Source: Halobacillus karajensis (GTDB taxonomy: Bacteria; Bacillota; Bacilli; Bacillales; Halobacillaceae). Taken from it: a stretch of 64,000 nt of DNA. How positions within the stretch are numbered: the first letter of the stretch is position 1; the number at the start of each line of letters is the position of its first letter. A program made the translations under genes and the position numbers. Under the pieces are notes generated by a model, which searched no databases, was not told the origin of the DNA, and was given only the letters and a program-made list of their open reading frames with translations. Shown here one piece after another: positions 18,079-26,353 of the stretch. Location of the stretch: NCBI RefSeq assembly GCF_900108515.1, contig NZ_FNWW01000001.1, positions 372,001 through 436,000 of the forward strand. The letters run 5' to 3'.

Positions 18079-18252
18079 TTATTCTTTGAATACTGAAGAT
18101 TCCTGTTTCGATTTTTTGATCTTTACTCGGAGGGTGTGTACCCTTTTTTCAGCTTCTTCTTTATTTATATGATACCGCTCGAGAATAGAATTGTCTCTAA
18201 TCGATTCATACTGGAACTTATGCCTCGCATCGAACTTCGCAAGAGCTCGCAT
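18079..18252 (-). CDS. Possible 57-residue small protein
   Basis: An open frame of 57 codons from an ATG at 18252, highly charged and without low-complexity runs (contains RHKFQYESIRDNSILERYH and KEEAEKRVHTLRVKIKK). The composition looks protein-like and probably helical. There is no convincing ribosome site, and the region is full of decayed mobile sequence, so it may be a gene remnant. No family is recognised. Confidence 0.28.
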   Translation of the reverse strand: MRALAKFDARHKFQYESIRDNSILERYHINKEEAEKRVHTLRVKIKKSKQESSVFKE

Positions 18253-18318
18253 GCTTTTGGATTAATACATAAAGTGTTCACTTTTTGGGGACCGCCCAAA
18301 GGAAAGGTATCCATAAAA

Positions 18319-18350
18319 AAGCGAACACTCTCTACATAGAAGGTTCGCTT
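18319..18350. repeat. 32-bp hairpin repeat, copy 1
   Basis: AAGCGAAC and GTTCGCTT pair around CTCTCTACATAGAA-type sequence. A second copy with one mismatch lies at 18928-18959. The two copies bracket the transposase remnant and a fold-back element, suggesting a mobile or recombinational origin. Confidence 0.7.
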
Positions 18351-18352
18351 CA

Positions 18353-18378
18353 GGCTGTCGAGAAAGTTCTCGACAGCC
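18353..18378 (+). terminator. Rho-independent terminator-like hairpin
   Basis: A perfect 12-bp stem, GGCTGTCGAGAA and its complement, with a 2-base loop and followed by TTATTTTTT. No intact gene lies immediately upstream on this strand, so it may be the end of a lost gene or an insertion-sequence boundary that blocks read-through. Confidence 0.6.
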
Positions 18379-18460
18379 TTATTTTTTGATTTTGATCTCA
18401 ATTTACCTTTTGTTATTTGTTACCCTAAAGATAGAAATCCTTTTAGGCGGTGATGATTGA

Positions 18461-18715
18461 CAAAATGAGCTGGAAATGGTGACTATTGAAGAGCTTGTGC
18501 CTGAAGACCACTTACTTCGTAAGATTGATCAATACATAGATTTCTATTTTATCCCTGAAAAAGTCCGTTCCTTCTATTCGGAAAATAACGGTCGTCCATC
18601 GTTGGACCCTGTAGTTTTATTTAAGATGATGTTTATCGGTTATATTTATGGCATTCGTTCTGAGCGTAAATTGGAACAGCAAATTCATGAAAAAGATTGC
18701 CCTCCATTTAGCTAG
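18461..18715 (+). pseudogene. IS1182-family transposase, N-terminal remnant
   Basis: About 80 residues match the N-terminal DUF772 region of IS1182-type transposases: LEMVTIEELVPEDHLLRKID, then NGRPSLDPVVLFKMMFIGYI and YGIRSERKLEQQI. A stop (TGA at 18458) cuts the usual N-terminus, and similarity ends abruptly at residue 80 where a full enzyme runs to about 450 residues. The DDE catalytic core is absent, so the element is dead. It sits between the two 32-bp hairpin repeats. Confidence 0.75.
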
Positions 18716-18763
18716 AGGAAGTTAGATGGAGGAGAGTCTTTTTTGGCTATAAGCTAGAGCGAA

Positions 18764-18876
18764 GGAGCACAGACCATGACACTCCTGCGGAAAAACGGGC
18801 GATCCGAGACCCCGCAGTGTGGGTTTCACGAGGAGGCTCGGGCGTTCGTCCGCGGAAAGGGAATGGTCTGTGCTCC
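18764..18876. repeat. 113-bp fold-back element with 14-bp perfect terminal inverted repeats
   Basis: GGAGCACAGACCAT (18764-18777) is exactly complementary to 18863-18876. Inside are further pairings (CCTGCGG/CCGCAG) and the segments GAGACCCCGCAG, CGAGGAGGCTCGG and CCGCGGAAAG. These resemble a GC-rich palindromic repeat that I recall from many Bacillaceae intergenic regions. It encodes no protein and probably is a miniature mobile or structured-RNA element. Confidence 0.65.
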
Positions 18877-18927
18877 TGGAGGCAAGAAAAAAGCTTGTAG
18901 AAAAACACGGGGTTTCTCTACAAGCTG

Positions 18928-18963
18928 AAGCGAACACTCTCTACATAGAGGGTTCGCTTTTCC
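18928..18963 (+). repeat. 32-bp hairpin repeat, copy 2, with terminator-like T run
   Basis: The second copy of the AAGCGAAC...GTTCGCTT hairpin differs from copy 1 at one base and is followed by TTCC. It may work as a weak terminator. Together with copy 1 it frames the IS1182 remnant. Confidence 0.6.
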
Positions 18964-19061
18964 ATTATATTTTTACATGGATGGGATCTACATTTCTATT
19001 TCCTTGTAAATGGAAGAGATTTCTTTCTATGAATATACCAATCTTCCGCTTGCTGATAGAT

Positions 19062-20450
19062 CTAAAAGAACAAATGAGCCATTACTGCAATAATAGGCAA
19101 GGTAATCAATGTCCGTTGGAGGAAAATGACGATAAGATCGACAAAGCCGACAGGAATTTTGGACTTAATCAGCAAGATCCCTACTTCAGACATATAAATG
19201 AGCTGAGTAACGGATACAGCCGCAATGACAAAACGAGAAAGCTCACTCTCAATGCCACTCCCTACCACGGCAGGCAGGAACATATCCGCAAACCCAACAA
19301 GAATAGCCGGGGCTGTTTCAGCAGCAGACGGAATTTGCAGGAGATTCAAGAACCCGATCAATGGATAGGAAAGGTAAGTAAATACCGGTGTGAATTCAGC
19401 TAAGATAAGCGCGATGGTTCCAAGTGCCATCACGAGTGGCAAAAGCCCAAACCATATATCGACAACGTTATGTACACCTTTTTTGGCGACTTGTTTAAAA
19501 CTTTGGACTTTCTGAGCTTTTTCCACTGCCTTTGCAAGCCCCCACTGGAAGTTAGAAGTATCCTCAGGGACGGCTTCACTAATTTGTTTTCCCACAGGTT
19601 CATAATATTCGTCTTTCTTCTTCGATAGAGGTGGAATTCGCGGACAAATGACAGCGGCAGCAAACCCTGCGACTACGATGGTTGCATAGAATGGCAGAAA
19701 GAGATGCTCAAGGCCGATGAAGGTAATGACGACTAAGCTGAAGGCAATGGAAGCAACCGAAAACGTTGTCGCAATAACCGAGGCTTCCCGTTTGGTGTAA
19801 AACCCTTCTTCGTATTGGCGTGTTGTGATGAGGACGCCCACCGTTCCGCTTCCCATCCAGGAAGCAAAGGCGTCAATGGAGGATCGACCAGGCAGTTTGA
19901 AAATAGGCTGCATAATTTTGCGGAAAATAGAGCCGATAAATTCCATCAATCCAAATTCTAAAATGAGCGGCATCAATAAGCCTGCAAATAAAAACCATGT
20001 GGTTAGAACAGGAATTAACGAGTAAAGGACGGTTCCTCCTGTAATGTCAGCGTATAACCAAGATGGCCCCCACTGGAATATTGTACATATCGCAAAGACT
20101 GCCCCTATCATTCGGATGATCAGCCAAAAGGGATGGAGATGGAATAAGGATTGGAGAAAGTCCGATGTCATGATCCAGCCTGGTTTGGCAATTTTTGTAT
20201 AGATCGCCCCTAAGGCAGACAATGTTAAAATGATCGTCATAAAGATGTACAGATAACCTTCAAAAAAGGATTGAAAGAATTCGGCCATGATGCCGACCCC
20301 GATCGTGACTTTGTTATCGTAGTAGATTGGTGCTAAAAAGAGCAAAGCACCAATCAACGATGGAATGATAAACTTCATATAATCCTTTTTCGAGAATGAC
20401 GGTGAGTACACTTCTTCTGTCCAATCGTCTACTTTTTCCTGCGAGTGCAA
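19062..20450 (-). CDS. YjiH-family (nucleoside-recognition/gate domain) membrane transporter
   Basis: A 462-residue membrane protein with about ten to eleven hydrophobic segments and two gate-type repeats. Segments such as RSSIDAFASWMGSGTVGVLI and VGFADMFLPAVVGSGIESE match the YjiH family. The start is TTG at 20450 behind AAGGGGG; the next ATG (KKDYM) would lose a normal-looking cytoplasmic leader. It is the last gene of the leftward operon gntR-aminotransferase-aldehyde dehydrogenase-ureohydrolase and follows the ureohydrolase by 25 bp. Import of the operon's substrate, possibly a guanidino compound or arginine derivative, is inferred; biochemical function of the family is poorly known. Confidence 0.72.
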   Translation of the reverse strand: MHSQEKVDDWTEEVYSPSFSKKDYMKFIIPSLIGALLFLAPIYYDNKVTIGVGIMAEFFQSFFEGYLYIFMTIILTLSALGAIYTKIAKPGWIMTSDFLQSLFHLHPFWLIIRMIGAVFAICTIFQWGPSWLYADITGGTVLYSLIPVLTTWFLFAGLLMPLILEFGLMEFIGSIFRKIMQPIFKLPGRSSIDAFASWMGSGTVGVLITTRQYEEGFYTKREASVIATTFSVASIAFSLVVITFIGLEHLFLPFYATIVVAGFAAAVICPRIPPLSKKKDEYYEPVGKQISEAVPEDTSNFQWGLAKAVEKAQKVQSFKQVAKKGVHNVVDIWFGLLPLVMALGTIALILAEFTPVFTYLSYPLIGFLNLLQIPSAAETAPAILVGFADMFLPAVVGSGIESELSRFVIAAVSVTQLIYMSEVGILLIKSKIPVGFVDLIVIFLQRTLITLPIIAVMAHLFF

Positions 20451-20475
20451 AGAAATTCCCCCTTCTCAAATGTTC

Positions 20476-21438
20476 TTAACTAGTCAGAGCCTTTTGTTCT
20501 GCTCTCTTTTTCATCGCTACAAGACTGATCATTTCATAACCAACAGCAGAAGCGAGACCGGCTGTGATATTTCCAGCGTCATAAGTCGGCAGAACTTCCA
20601 CTAAGTCAAAGCCTACGAAATTGAGACCATGCAGTCCTCGGACACACTGCAGTGCTTCATAACTTGTCGGACCAGCCACTTCTGGGGTACCCGTCCCCGG
20701 AGCATAGGCAGGGTCGACAAAGTCAATATCGAAACTAACAAACACGGGGTGATCCGGGCCTATTTTCTCGTGTACTCTCTCAAGGACTTTTTCCACTCCC
20801 ATTCTACGGACATCGTTCATTGTCAACACTTCAAATCCAAGTTCTTCCGCATCTTTAATGTCTTCCGGTCCATAAAGAGGGCCTCTTAATCCGATTTGTA
20901 TAGAACGCTCCATATCAAGAAGCCCTTCCTCAACAGCTCTGCGGAACGGGGTTCCATGCATATACTTTTCTCCGTAGTAATTGTCCCACGTGTCTCCATG
21001 CGAATCGAAATGAACAAAAGCCATCTTCCCATATTTCTTATGGAAGGCACGAAGATTCCCCAAAGATATCGAATGATCCCCACCTAAAATGATTGGCGTC
21101 ACAGATTGGTCGAGGAGCGGTTCCAATCCTTCCACGATGTTATCGTACGTACGATGAACATTACCTGGAATGACATCAATATCGCCATAGTCCACCCCTG
21201 ATGCGTAATCGAAAATGTTGATGTCCTGATCAGGATTGTAAGGACGAAGAAGGACGGAAGAATTACGGATATGCTGCGGCCCGCCCCTCTGGCCAGTACG
21301 GTTAGAGGCTGCTGTATCAAAAGGTACTCCCAAAACCGCAAAGTCCACATTCTCTTCCGTTTTGATAGCTTCCAATCTCATAAATGTACTCACCCCACAA
21401 AACCGTGGGGATAATGAAGAATCTATAGGTTTATACAT
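20476..21438 (-). CDS. Ureohydrolase (agmatinase / guanidinobutyrase family)
   Basis: A 320-residue arginase/agmatinase-superfamily enzyme that releases urea from a guanidino substrate with a dimetal centre. All six ligands are present: His122 (GGDHS), Asp145, His147 and Asp149 (HFDSHGDTWD), Asp237 and Asp239 (SFDIDFVDP). It follows the semialdehyde dehydrogenase by 28 bp, with AAAAGGAG upstream of the ATG. Next to GABA aminotransferase- and succinate-semialdehyde dehydrogenase-type genes, 4-guanidinobutyrate (giving GABA) fits better than agmatine (giving putrescine). Guanidinopropionate or guanidine remain possible. The urea product could feed the urease 8 kb away. Confidence 0.85.
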   Translation of the reverse strand: MYKPIDSSLSPRFCGVSTFMRLEAIKTEENVDFAVLGVPFDTAASNRTGQRGGPQHIRNSSVLLRPYNPDQDINIFDYASGVDYGDIDVIPGNVHRTYDNIVEGLEPLLDQSVTPIILGGDHSISLGNLRAFHKKYGKMAFVHFDSHGDTWDNYYGEKYMHGTPFRRAVEEGLLDMERSIQIGLRGPLYGPEDIKDAEELGFEVLTMNDVRRMGVEKVLERVHEKIGPDHPVFVSFDIDFVDPAYAPGTGTPEVAGPTSYEALQCVRGLHGLNFVGFDLVEVLPTYDAGNITAGLASAVGYEMISLVAMKKRAEQKALTS

Positions 21439-21466
21439 CTAAAAAACTCCTTTTCCAGTTGTTAAA

Positions 21467-22882
21467 TTAGACTCCCAAAGAGATATATTTGGTTTCAAGG
21501 TATTCCTCGATCCCTTGCGGCCCTCCTTCTCTACCCATTCCACTTTCTTTAAATCCGCCGAACGGCGCTTGTGCTGCAGATGGAGAACCGTCATTCAGGC
21601 CAACAATGCCATAATCCAGTTTTTCTGATAAGGTCAACGCTTTACTAATGTTTTCAGTGAACAGATAAGCCGCTAGCCCAAATGGGGTATCATTGGCCCG
21701 TTCAATAGCAGACGATTCATCTGAAAAAGAAGCGATCGGAACCAGAGGACCGAATGTTTCTTCGTTCATGCAAAGCATGGAATCCGTTACGTTTTTTAGG
21801 ATCGTTGGTTGAATGAAAAAACTTCCTTCTGATGGATCGCCTGCACCTCCTGTGACTATCTCTGCCCCATTGTCGACAGCATCTTCCATATGCTTGATCA
21901 CTTTTTCATAAGCGCCCTGATCAATCAATGGGCCGATGTCTGTTTCAGGATCCATGCCATCTCCGACTTTCAATGCCTCCACGGCTGCCTTCAATTTTTC
22001 GGTGAACGTATCCACAATCGACTCGTGCACGAAGAAACGGTTGGAACAAATACACGTTTGGCCGGCATTTCTGAATTTAGAAGCGATCGCTCCCGCTACC
22101 GCTTTATCCAGGTCAGCATCTGGAAGGACGATAAAAGGGGCCTGACCTCCCAACTCTAATGATATTCGCTTCATCGTATCCGCCGATTTTTTCATCAATA
22201 GTTTTCCGACTTCCGTCGAGCCAGTAAATGAAAGCTTGGTTACTCTGGAATCAGACATCCATACATTGCTGATTGTTTCCGCATCCCCTGTTAAAATATT
22301 GATTAACCCTGGAGGAGCACCCGCTTCATGAGCTAACTCGACCAATCTTAACGCGGTTAAAGGCGTTTGTTCCGCCGGTTTGATAAGAACCGTGCATCCA
22401 GCCGCGATTGCTGGCGCCACTTTTCTTGTGATCATAGCTGCCGGGAAGTTCCATGGAGTAATAGCTGCTACCACACCTACGGGCTGCTTTTGGATGAGAA
22501 TCCGCTTATCCGGTTTTGATGCAGGAATCGTTTGACCATAGATACGCTTGGCCTCTTCTGCAAACCAGGAAATATAACTGTTCGCATAGCCTATTTCGCC
22601 TCTCGCTTCTTTAAGCGGTTTTCCCTGTTCCCTGGTCATCACTTCTGCCAACTCATCCGTATGATCTTCAATTAATTGAAACCATCTCTGAAGAAAGACA
22701 GACCTCTCATCTGCGGTCGTATGTTTCCAATTATGGAAGGCCCTATGGGCGGCTTCGACCGCACGCTTGGCCTCATCCTCTCCCGCGTCTGGTACAGAAG
22801 CCAGCCATTCTTGATTGATTGGATTATAAACAGGGAATGTTTTTTCTGTTTGTATGTTTTCACCGTCTACGACAATATTCAT
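21467..22882 (-). CDS. gabD: NAD(P)-dependent aldehyde dehydrogenase, succinate-semialdehyde type
   Basis: A 471-residue aldehyde dehydrogenase resembling GabD, which oxidises succinate semialdehyde to succinate. Catalytic Cys277 lies in GQTCICSNR and the general-base Glu243 in LELGGQAP. The cofactor region includes TPWNFPAAM and FTGSTEVGKLL. The C-terminal SAAQAPFGGFKESGMGREGG is the class signature. It lies 17 bp after the aminotransferase stop. Together they convert GABA, or a related omega-amino acid, to a dicarboxylate. Glutarate semialdehyde is an alternative substrate that sequence alone cannot exclude. Confidence 0.88.
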   Translation of the reverse strand: MNIVVDGENIQTEKTFPVYNPINQEWLASVPDAGEDEAKRAVEAAHRAFHNWKHTTADERSVFLQRWFQLIEDHTDELAEVMTREQGKPLKEARGEIGYANSYISWFAEEAKRIYGQTIPASKPDKRILIQKQPVGVVAAITPWNFPAAMITRKVAPAIAAGCTVLIKPAEQTPLTALRLVELAHEAGAPPGLINILTGDAETISNVWMSDSRVTKLSFTGSTEVGKLLMKKSADTMKRISLELGGQAPFIVLPDADLDKAVAGAIASKFRNAGQTCICSNRFFVHESIVDTFTEKLKAAVEALKVGDGMDPETDIGPLIDQGAYEKVIKHMEDAVDNGAEIVTGGAGDPSEGSFFIQPTILKNVTDSMLCMNEETFGPLVPIASFSDESSAIERANDTPFGLAAYLFTENISKALTLSEKLDYGIVGLNDGSPSAAQAPFGGFKESGMGREGGPQGIEEYLETKYISLGV

Positions 22883-22899
22883 AGATCATCCTCCTCTTT

Positions 22900-24249
22900 T
22901 TAAGCAAATTGTGGTGTATAGCAGTTTTTCATTGCTTTTTCTAAAATAGCGAGTCCCTCTTCCAATTCCTCATCAGTAATGACAAGAGGCATTAAAAAGC
23001 GAATGACATTTCCGTATAATCCCGCTCCCAACACTAATAACCCTTCCCGTTGTGCTTGTGCAATTATTTTTTGTGTCAGTCCTTTATCCGGTTCCTTCGA
23101 ATCCTTGTCGGTAACCATTTCAACGGCAACCATAGCCCCAAGGCCACGTACTTCGCCGATGCAATCTAGATCTTCTGCCAATTGGCTGAACTTGCTTTTT
23201 ATCGCCTTACCGATCTGATCCGCACGATCGTTCAGCCCCTCATCTTCAATCACATCAATGGCAGCTATGGCAGCTCGACATCCCAAAGGATTCCCACTAT
23301 ATGTACCTCCCAGTTCCCCAGGTCCTGATGCATCCATTACTTCCCTTCTTCCTATTACCCCACTGATTGGCGTCCCTGCTCCAAGAGATTTGGATACGGT
23401 AATCAAATCTGGGATGACATCATAATGCTCGATGGCAAAATATTTCCCTGTACGTCCAAAACCTGTTTGAATTTCATCTGCTACAAAAAGGATGCCATGT
23501 TCCTCACACAGAGTTTTTACTGCTCGGACGAATCTCGGGTCCGGAACAATAAATCCTCCCTCTCCCTGGACAGGCTCCATTACAACGGCTGCAACCGTTT
23601 CTGGCGCTACTTCTGTCACGAAGAACTTTTTGAATTCTTCAATCATGTACTCGTTGTATTCCTCATCACTCATCGCTTTTGGTTTGCGGTAAGGGTAAGG
23701 GAAAGGGGCCTTATATACCTCAGGGGCAAATGGTCCAAATCCAAATTTATAAGGCTTCACTTTGCTGGTCATCGACATCGTCATCAATGTCCGTCCGTGG
23801 AAAGCGTTTTCAAAGGTAACGATCGATTGTCTTCCTGTGTACTTTCTAGCTATCTTCACCGCATTTTCAACAGCTTCAGCCCCGCTATTTTGGAGTAATA
23901 CCTTCTTGTCATGAGTCCCAGGAGCAAGCGCCGCCAGTTTTTCTGCTAACTCTACATACGGTTCATACATCATCACGTTGAAACCCGTATGGATATACTT
24001 ATCCACTTGATCGTGCAGGGCCTTTCGCACTGTCGGGTGACAATGGCCGACATTGATGGTTCCAATAGCCCCGGCAAAATCAATAAACGTATTACCATCC
24101 ACATCTGTGATCTTAGCCCCGTCCGCTTTTTCAGCAAACGTTGGTATCCCATAACTGACCGCATCCGGTACAATGCGATGACGTCGCTCTAATAGATCAC
24201 TCGCCTTTGGTCCTGGTAAATTCGTTTGTATAGAAGCCTGTTTGGTCAT
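22900..24249 (-). CDS. gabT: Class III aminotransferase, GABA transaminase type
   Basis: A 449-residue PLP enzyme of the GabT group, transferring the terminal amino group of GABA to 2-oxoglutarate to give succinate semialdehyde. The PLP lysine is Lys287 in VSKSLGAGTP and the pyridine-nitrogen partner is Asp258 in VADEIQTGFGRTGK. NSGAEAVENAVKIAR (121-135) is the phosphate-binding region. It lies 13 bp after the GntR gene and heads the catabolic genes of the operon. 5-aminovalerate or another omega-amino acid is possible, but the neighbouring dehydrogenase and ureohydrolase favour GABA. Confidence 0.88.
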   Translation of the reverse strand: MTKQASIQTNLPGPKASDLLERRHRIVPDAVSYGIPTFAEKADGAKITDVDGNTFIDFAGAIGTINVGHCHPTVRKALHDQVDKYIHTGFNVMMYEPYVELAEKLAALAPGTHDKKVLLQNSGAEAVENAVKIARKYTGRQSIVTFENAFHGRTLMTMSMTSKVKPYKFGFGPFAPEVYKAPFPYPYRKPKAMSDEEYNEYMIEEFKKFFVTEVAPETVAAVVMEPVQGEGGFIVPDPRFVRAVKTLCEEHGILFVADEIQTGFGRTGKYFAIEHYDVIPDLITVSKSLGAGTPISGVIGRREVMDASGPGELGGTYSGNPLGCRAAIAAIDVIEDEGLNDRADQIGKAIKSKFSQLAEDLDCIGEVRGLGAMVAVEMVTDKDSKEPDKGLTQKIIAQAQREGLLVLGAGLYGNVIRFLMPLVITDEELEEGLAILEKAMKNCYTPQFA

Positions 24250-24262
24250 TTAAAATCCTCCC

Positions 24263-24919
24263 TTAATTAAATATGGATGTTCGTTCAGAAAGATCATTTA
24301 GCGTAGAAAGCATATGAGCTTCTATGGCTTTCTTAGCCGCCGCAATGTCCCGCTTTTTCAACGCTGTCACGACTCCCTGGTGCTCAGGAATCGAAAGAGC
24401 TTGATTCATTGGCGTCGAATAGAAATTATCCCGCAAAATGAGGTAACAGTCTGACCATTGATTCAACTTTTCTACTTCCTGTAGTAGAAATTTATTTTGA
24501 GCTACTCTAGCTGGATAAGCATGAATCTGGGCATTGATTCGTAAGAACTCTTCATAATCCTTTTTCTCGTAAGCCTTCCTTTCTTCTTCTAATAACTGAT
24601 CCATCTCTTGAAAGTTTTCTTCCGTCATTTGGTGGACGGCTAATTCGGCTGCATAACTCTCCAGCACGATCCGAAGGTTAAACACATCCTCCAGTTCTTT
24701 ATCCGATGGATTGCATACAAAAGCTCCTCGATGTGGGACGAGTTCCATAAGGCCCTCATTTTCAAGCCTATTAAAAGCTGCTCGGATGGGCGTACGGCTC
24801 ATTTTCAGCTCATTCCCTACCCATTCTTCCGTTACACGCTGGCCAGCTACCAATCGCTTCAGCATCATGGCGCGTTTAATTTTTTCATAAGCAATATCTT
24901 CGTTCTTCTGTTTGATCAT
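24263..24919 (-). CDS. GntR-family (FadR subfamily) regulator of the aminotransferase-ureohydrolase operon
   Basis: A 218-residue regulator with an N-terminal winged helix (about residues 8-72, including MSRTPIRAAFNRLENEGLM and VPHRGAFV) and a C-terminal all-helical FCD ligand domain (about 80-212). It is the first gene of the operon, 13 bp before the aminotransferase, and a 12-bp palindrome, ATTGTATACAAT, lies 27 bp before its ATG. Self-regulated repression relieved by the operon substrate is likely. The recognition-helix residues SRTPIRAA resemble those of the second GntR protein at 37552 (SRTPIREA), matching their shared operator core. Confidence 0.85.
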   Translation of the reverse strand: MIKQKNEDIAYEKIKRAMMLKRLVAGQRVTEEWVGNELKMSRTPIRAAFNRLENEGLMELVPHRGAFVCNPSDKELEDVFNLRIVLESYAAELAVHQMTEENFQEMDQLLEEERKAYEKKDYEEFLRINAQIHAYPARVAQNKFLLQEVEKLNQWSDCYLILRDNFYSTPMNQALSIPEHQGVVTALKKRDIAAAKKAIEAHMLSTLNDLSERTSIFN

Positions 24920-24945
24920 TTTTCTACCACCAATTGTTTTAATAA

Positions 24946-24957
24946 ATTGTATACAAT
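24946..24957. promoter_or_regulatory. GntR operator palindrome upstream of the gab-type operon
   Basis: ATTGTATACAAT is a perfect 12-bp palindrome in the 342-bp spacer between the divergent gntR and lysR genes, followed by a second half-site (TATACAATC) at about 24964. The core is identical to two sites before the other GntR gene (37414, 37520). The rest of this spacer shows no gene. Confidence 0.6.
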
Positions 24958-25261
24958 CTTAATATACAATCATTCTATAACAAAACTATTCAGATTTCCA
25001 CAACTTTTCTGAATTTTATAGATTTGTTTATCTGCTCCTTTTCCTATCCTCAAACTATCCTTTAGTAAACAAAAACTATGAACCGTTGCTAGAGGATTTC
25101 AGCATGATTACTTAACAACCAATGTCACCGTTGAGAGCCCGCCCTCCCTAAAGCTACAAGAAAAAATAGCTGACCTTTAATCAGACTCTCCCATTGATAG
25201 AATCCAACCATCTCTTTATGATGGAACATAACCAGATACTAAAACAAAGGAGATTCAATCG

Positions 25262-26167
25262 ATGGACATCCGCCATTTGCAATATTTCATCGAAGTCGCC
25301 CGTTTCCAAAGTTTCACCAAGGCAGCGGAACACTTGTTTATTTCACAGCCGACCATCAGCAAAATGATTAAAAACCTGGAAGAAGACCTCGGGGTAGAAC
25401 TGTTTGAACGAACGCGAAAGAAAGTCATCCTCACGGATGCTGGAAGGCTGATTCTAATGCAAGCCAAAACCATTGATAACGCTTTTGAGAATCTCAACAC
25501 CCAACTCAATGATTTATTAGGCCTCAAAAAAGGGCACATCCGGGTGGGGCTCCCGCCGATTATGGATGCCGACCAAATCATCCAAATTCTCGGAGGCTTT
25601 CATGAACAGTATCCACACATTACCTTTCAACTCGTGGAGGACGGGGCAAAAAGAATTGAAGAAAATATCCTTCAGGAAGAACTCGATGTTGGGATCACCG
25701 TTTTACCGACGCAAGAGGACCGATTCGATCACTTCTTTCTTTTAAGTGAAGAGTTGGAGGTCATCCTTCCTCCTGCCCATCCATTAGCGGGAAGAAAGCA
25801 AATTCGCTTGGAAGAACTAAAAGACGATTCGTTCATTCTGTTCAATAAAGACTTTGTTTTGAACGACCGGATTACCTCTTCCTGCAAAGAAGCCGGCTTC
25901 ATTCCAAAGGTCATATCAGAAAGCTCTCAGTGGGACTTCATCGGCAAAATGATTGCTTCCAATCTCGGTATTTCCATCCTTCCCAAAAGCGTGGCCGAAT
26001 TACTTACGCAGGAAGTGAAGCGCATCAAGGTTATCAAGCCTTCCATCGCCTGGGAGCTTGCCATCATCTGGCCGAAAGACCAATACATCTCCTATGCCAC
26101 CAAGGAATGGCTCGTGTATACCCAAGATCGATTAAGTACAGACGCAAGAGGATCAGCTTTAAGTTGA
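25262..26167 (+). CDS. LysR-family transcriptional regulator
   Basis: A 301-residue LysR-type regulator, standard length. The winged helix-turn-helix covers residues 1-60 (HLQYFIEVARFQSFTKAAE, then ISQPTISKMIKNLEEDLGV) and the periplasmic-binding-like effector domain covers about 90-295. It begins at an ATG with AAAGGAGA upstream. The sequence resembles CidR/YwbI-type regulators of Bacillus, but no cidABC or lrgAB genes are adjacent. It is divergent from the GntR operon and is followed by a thioesterase gene on the same strand after 186 bp. Target genes are unknown. Confidence 0.85.
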   Translation: MDIRHLQYFIEVARFQSFTKAAEHLFISQPTISKMIKNLEEDLGVELFERTRKKVILTDAGRLILMQAKTIDNAFENLNTQLNDLLGLKKGHIRVGLPPIMDADQIIQILGGFHEQYPHITFQLVEDGAKRIEENILQEELDVGITVLPTQEDRFDHFFLLSEELEVILPPAHPLAGRKQIRLEELKDDSFILFNKDFVLNDRITSSCKEAGFIPKVISESSQWDFIGKMIASNLGISILPKSVAELLTQEVKRIKVIKPSIAWELAIIWPKDQYISYATKEWLVYTQDRLSTDARGSALS

Positions 26168-26353
26168 AGCTGATCCTTTTTTTATGCAAAAAGTCAATGA
26201 GTGAAAGCATTTACATAGACAGAGGCTATCCAGCACATGATAATTTGCTATTTCACTTCTCGAACATTCACTCGTACACTGAATTTATCAACGAACACAA
26301 AGACATGTCTTGAGGTTCCAATGAACTACCAAACCACTAGAGGAGGCAAACTC

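Larger units (their letters stand above)
18716..19061. other. Gene-free repeat-rich spacer
   Basis: No gene is seen here. It contains the 113-bp fold-back element (18764-18876), a stem AGCTTGTAGA/TCTACAAGCT (18892-18926) and the second 32-bp hairpin (18928-18959). The rest up to the stop of the YjiH-type gene is featureless. Confidence 0.6.

Noticed and set aside
18165-18401. A 78-codon frame on the minus strand overlapping the 32-bp hairpin.
   Set aside because: It runs through both a terminator and a repeat and has no protein-like pattern or ribosome site.
18319-18959. A CRISPR-like array made by the repeated hairpins.
   Set aside because: Only two copies exist, of hairpin type and about 580 bp apart, with no spacer pattern and no cas genes.
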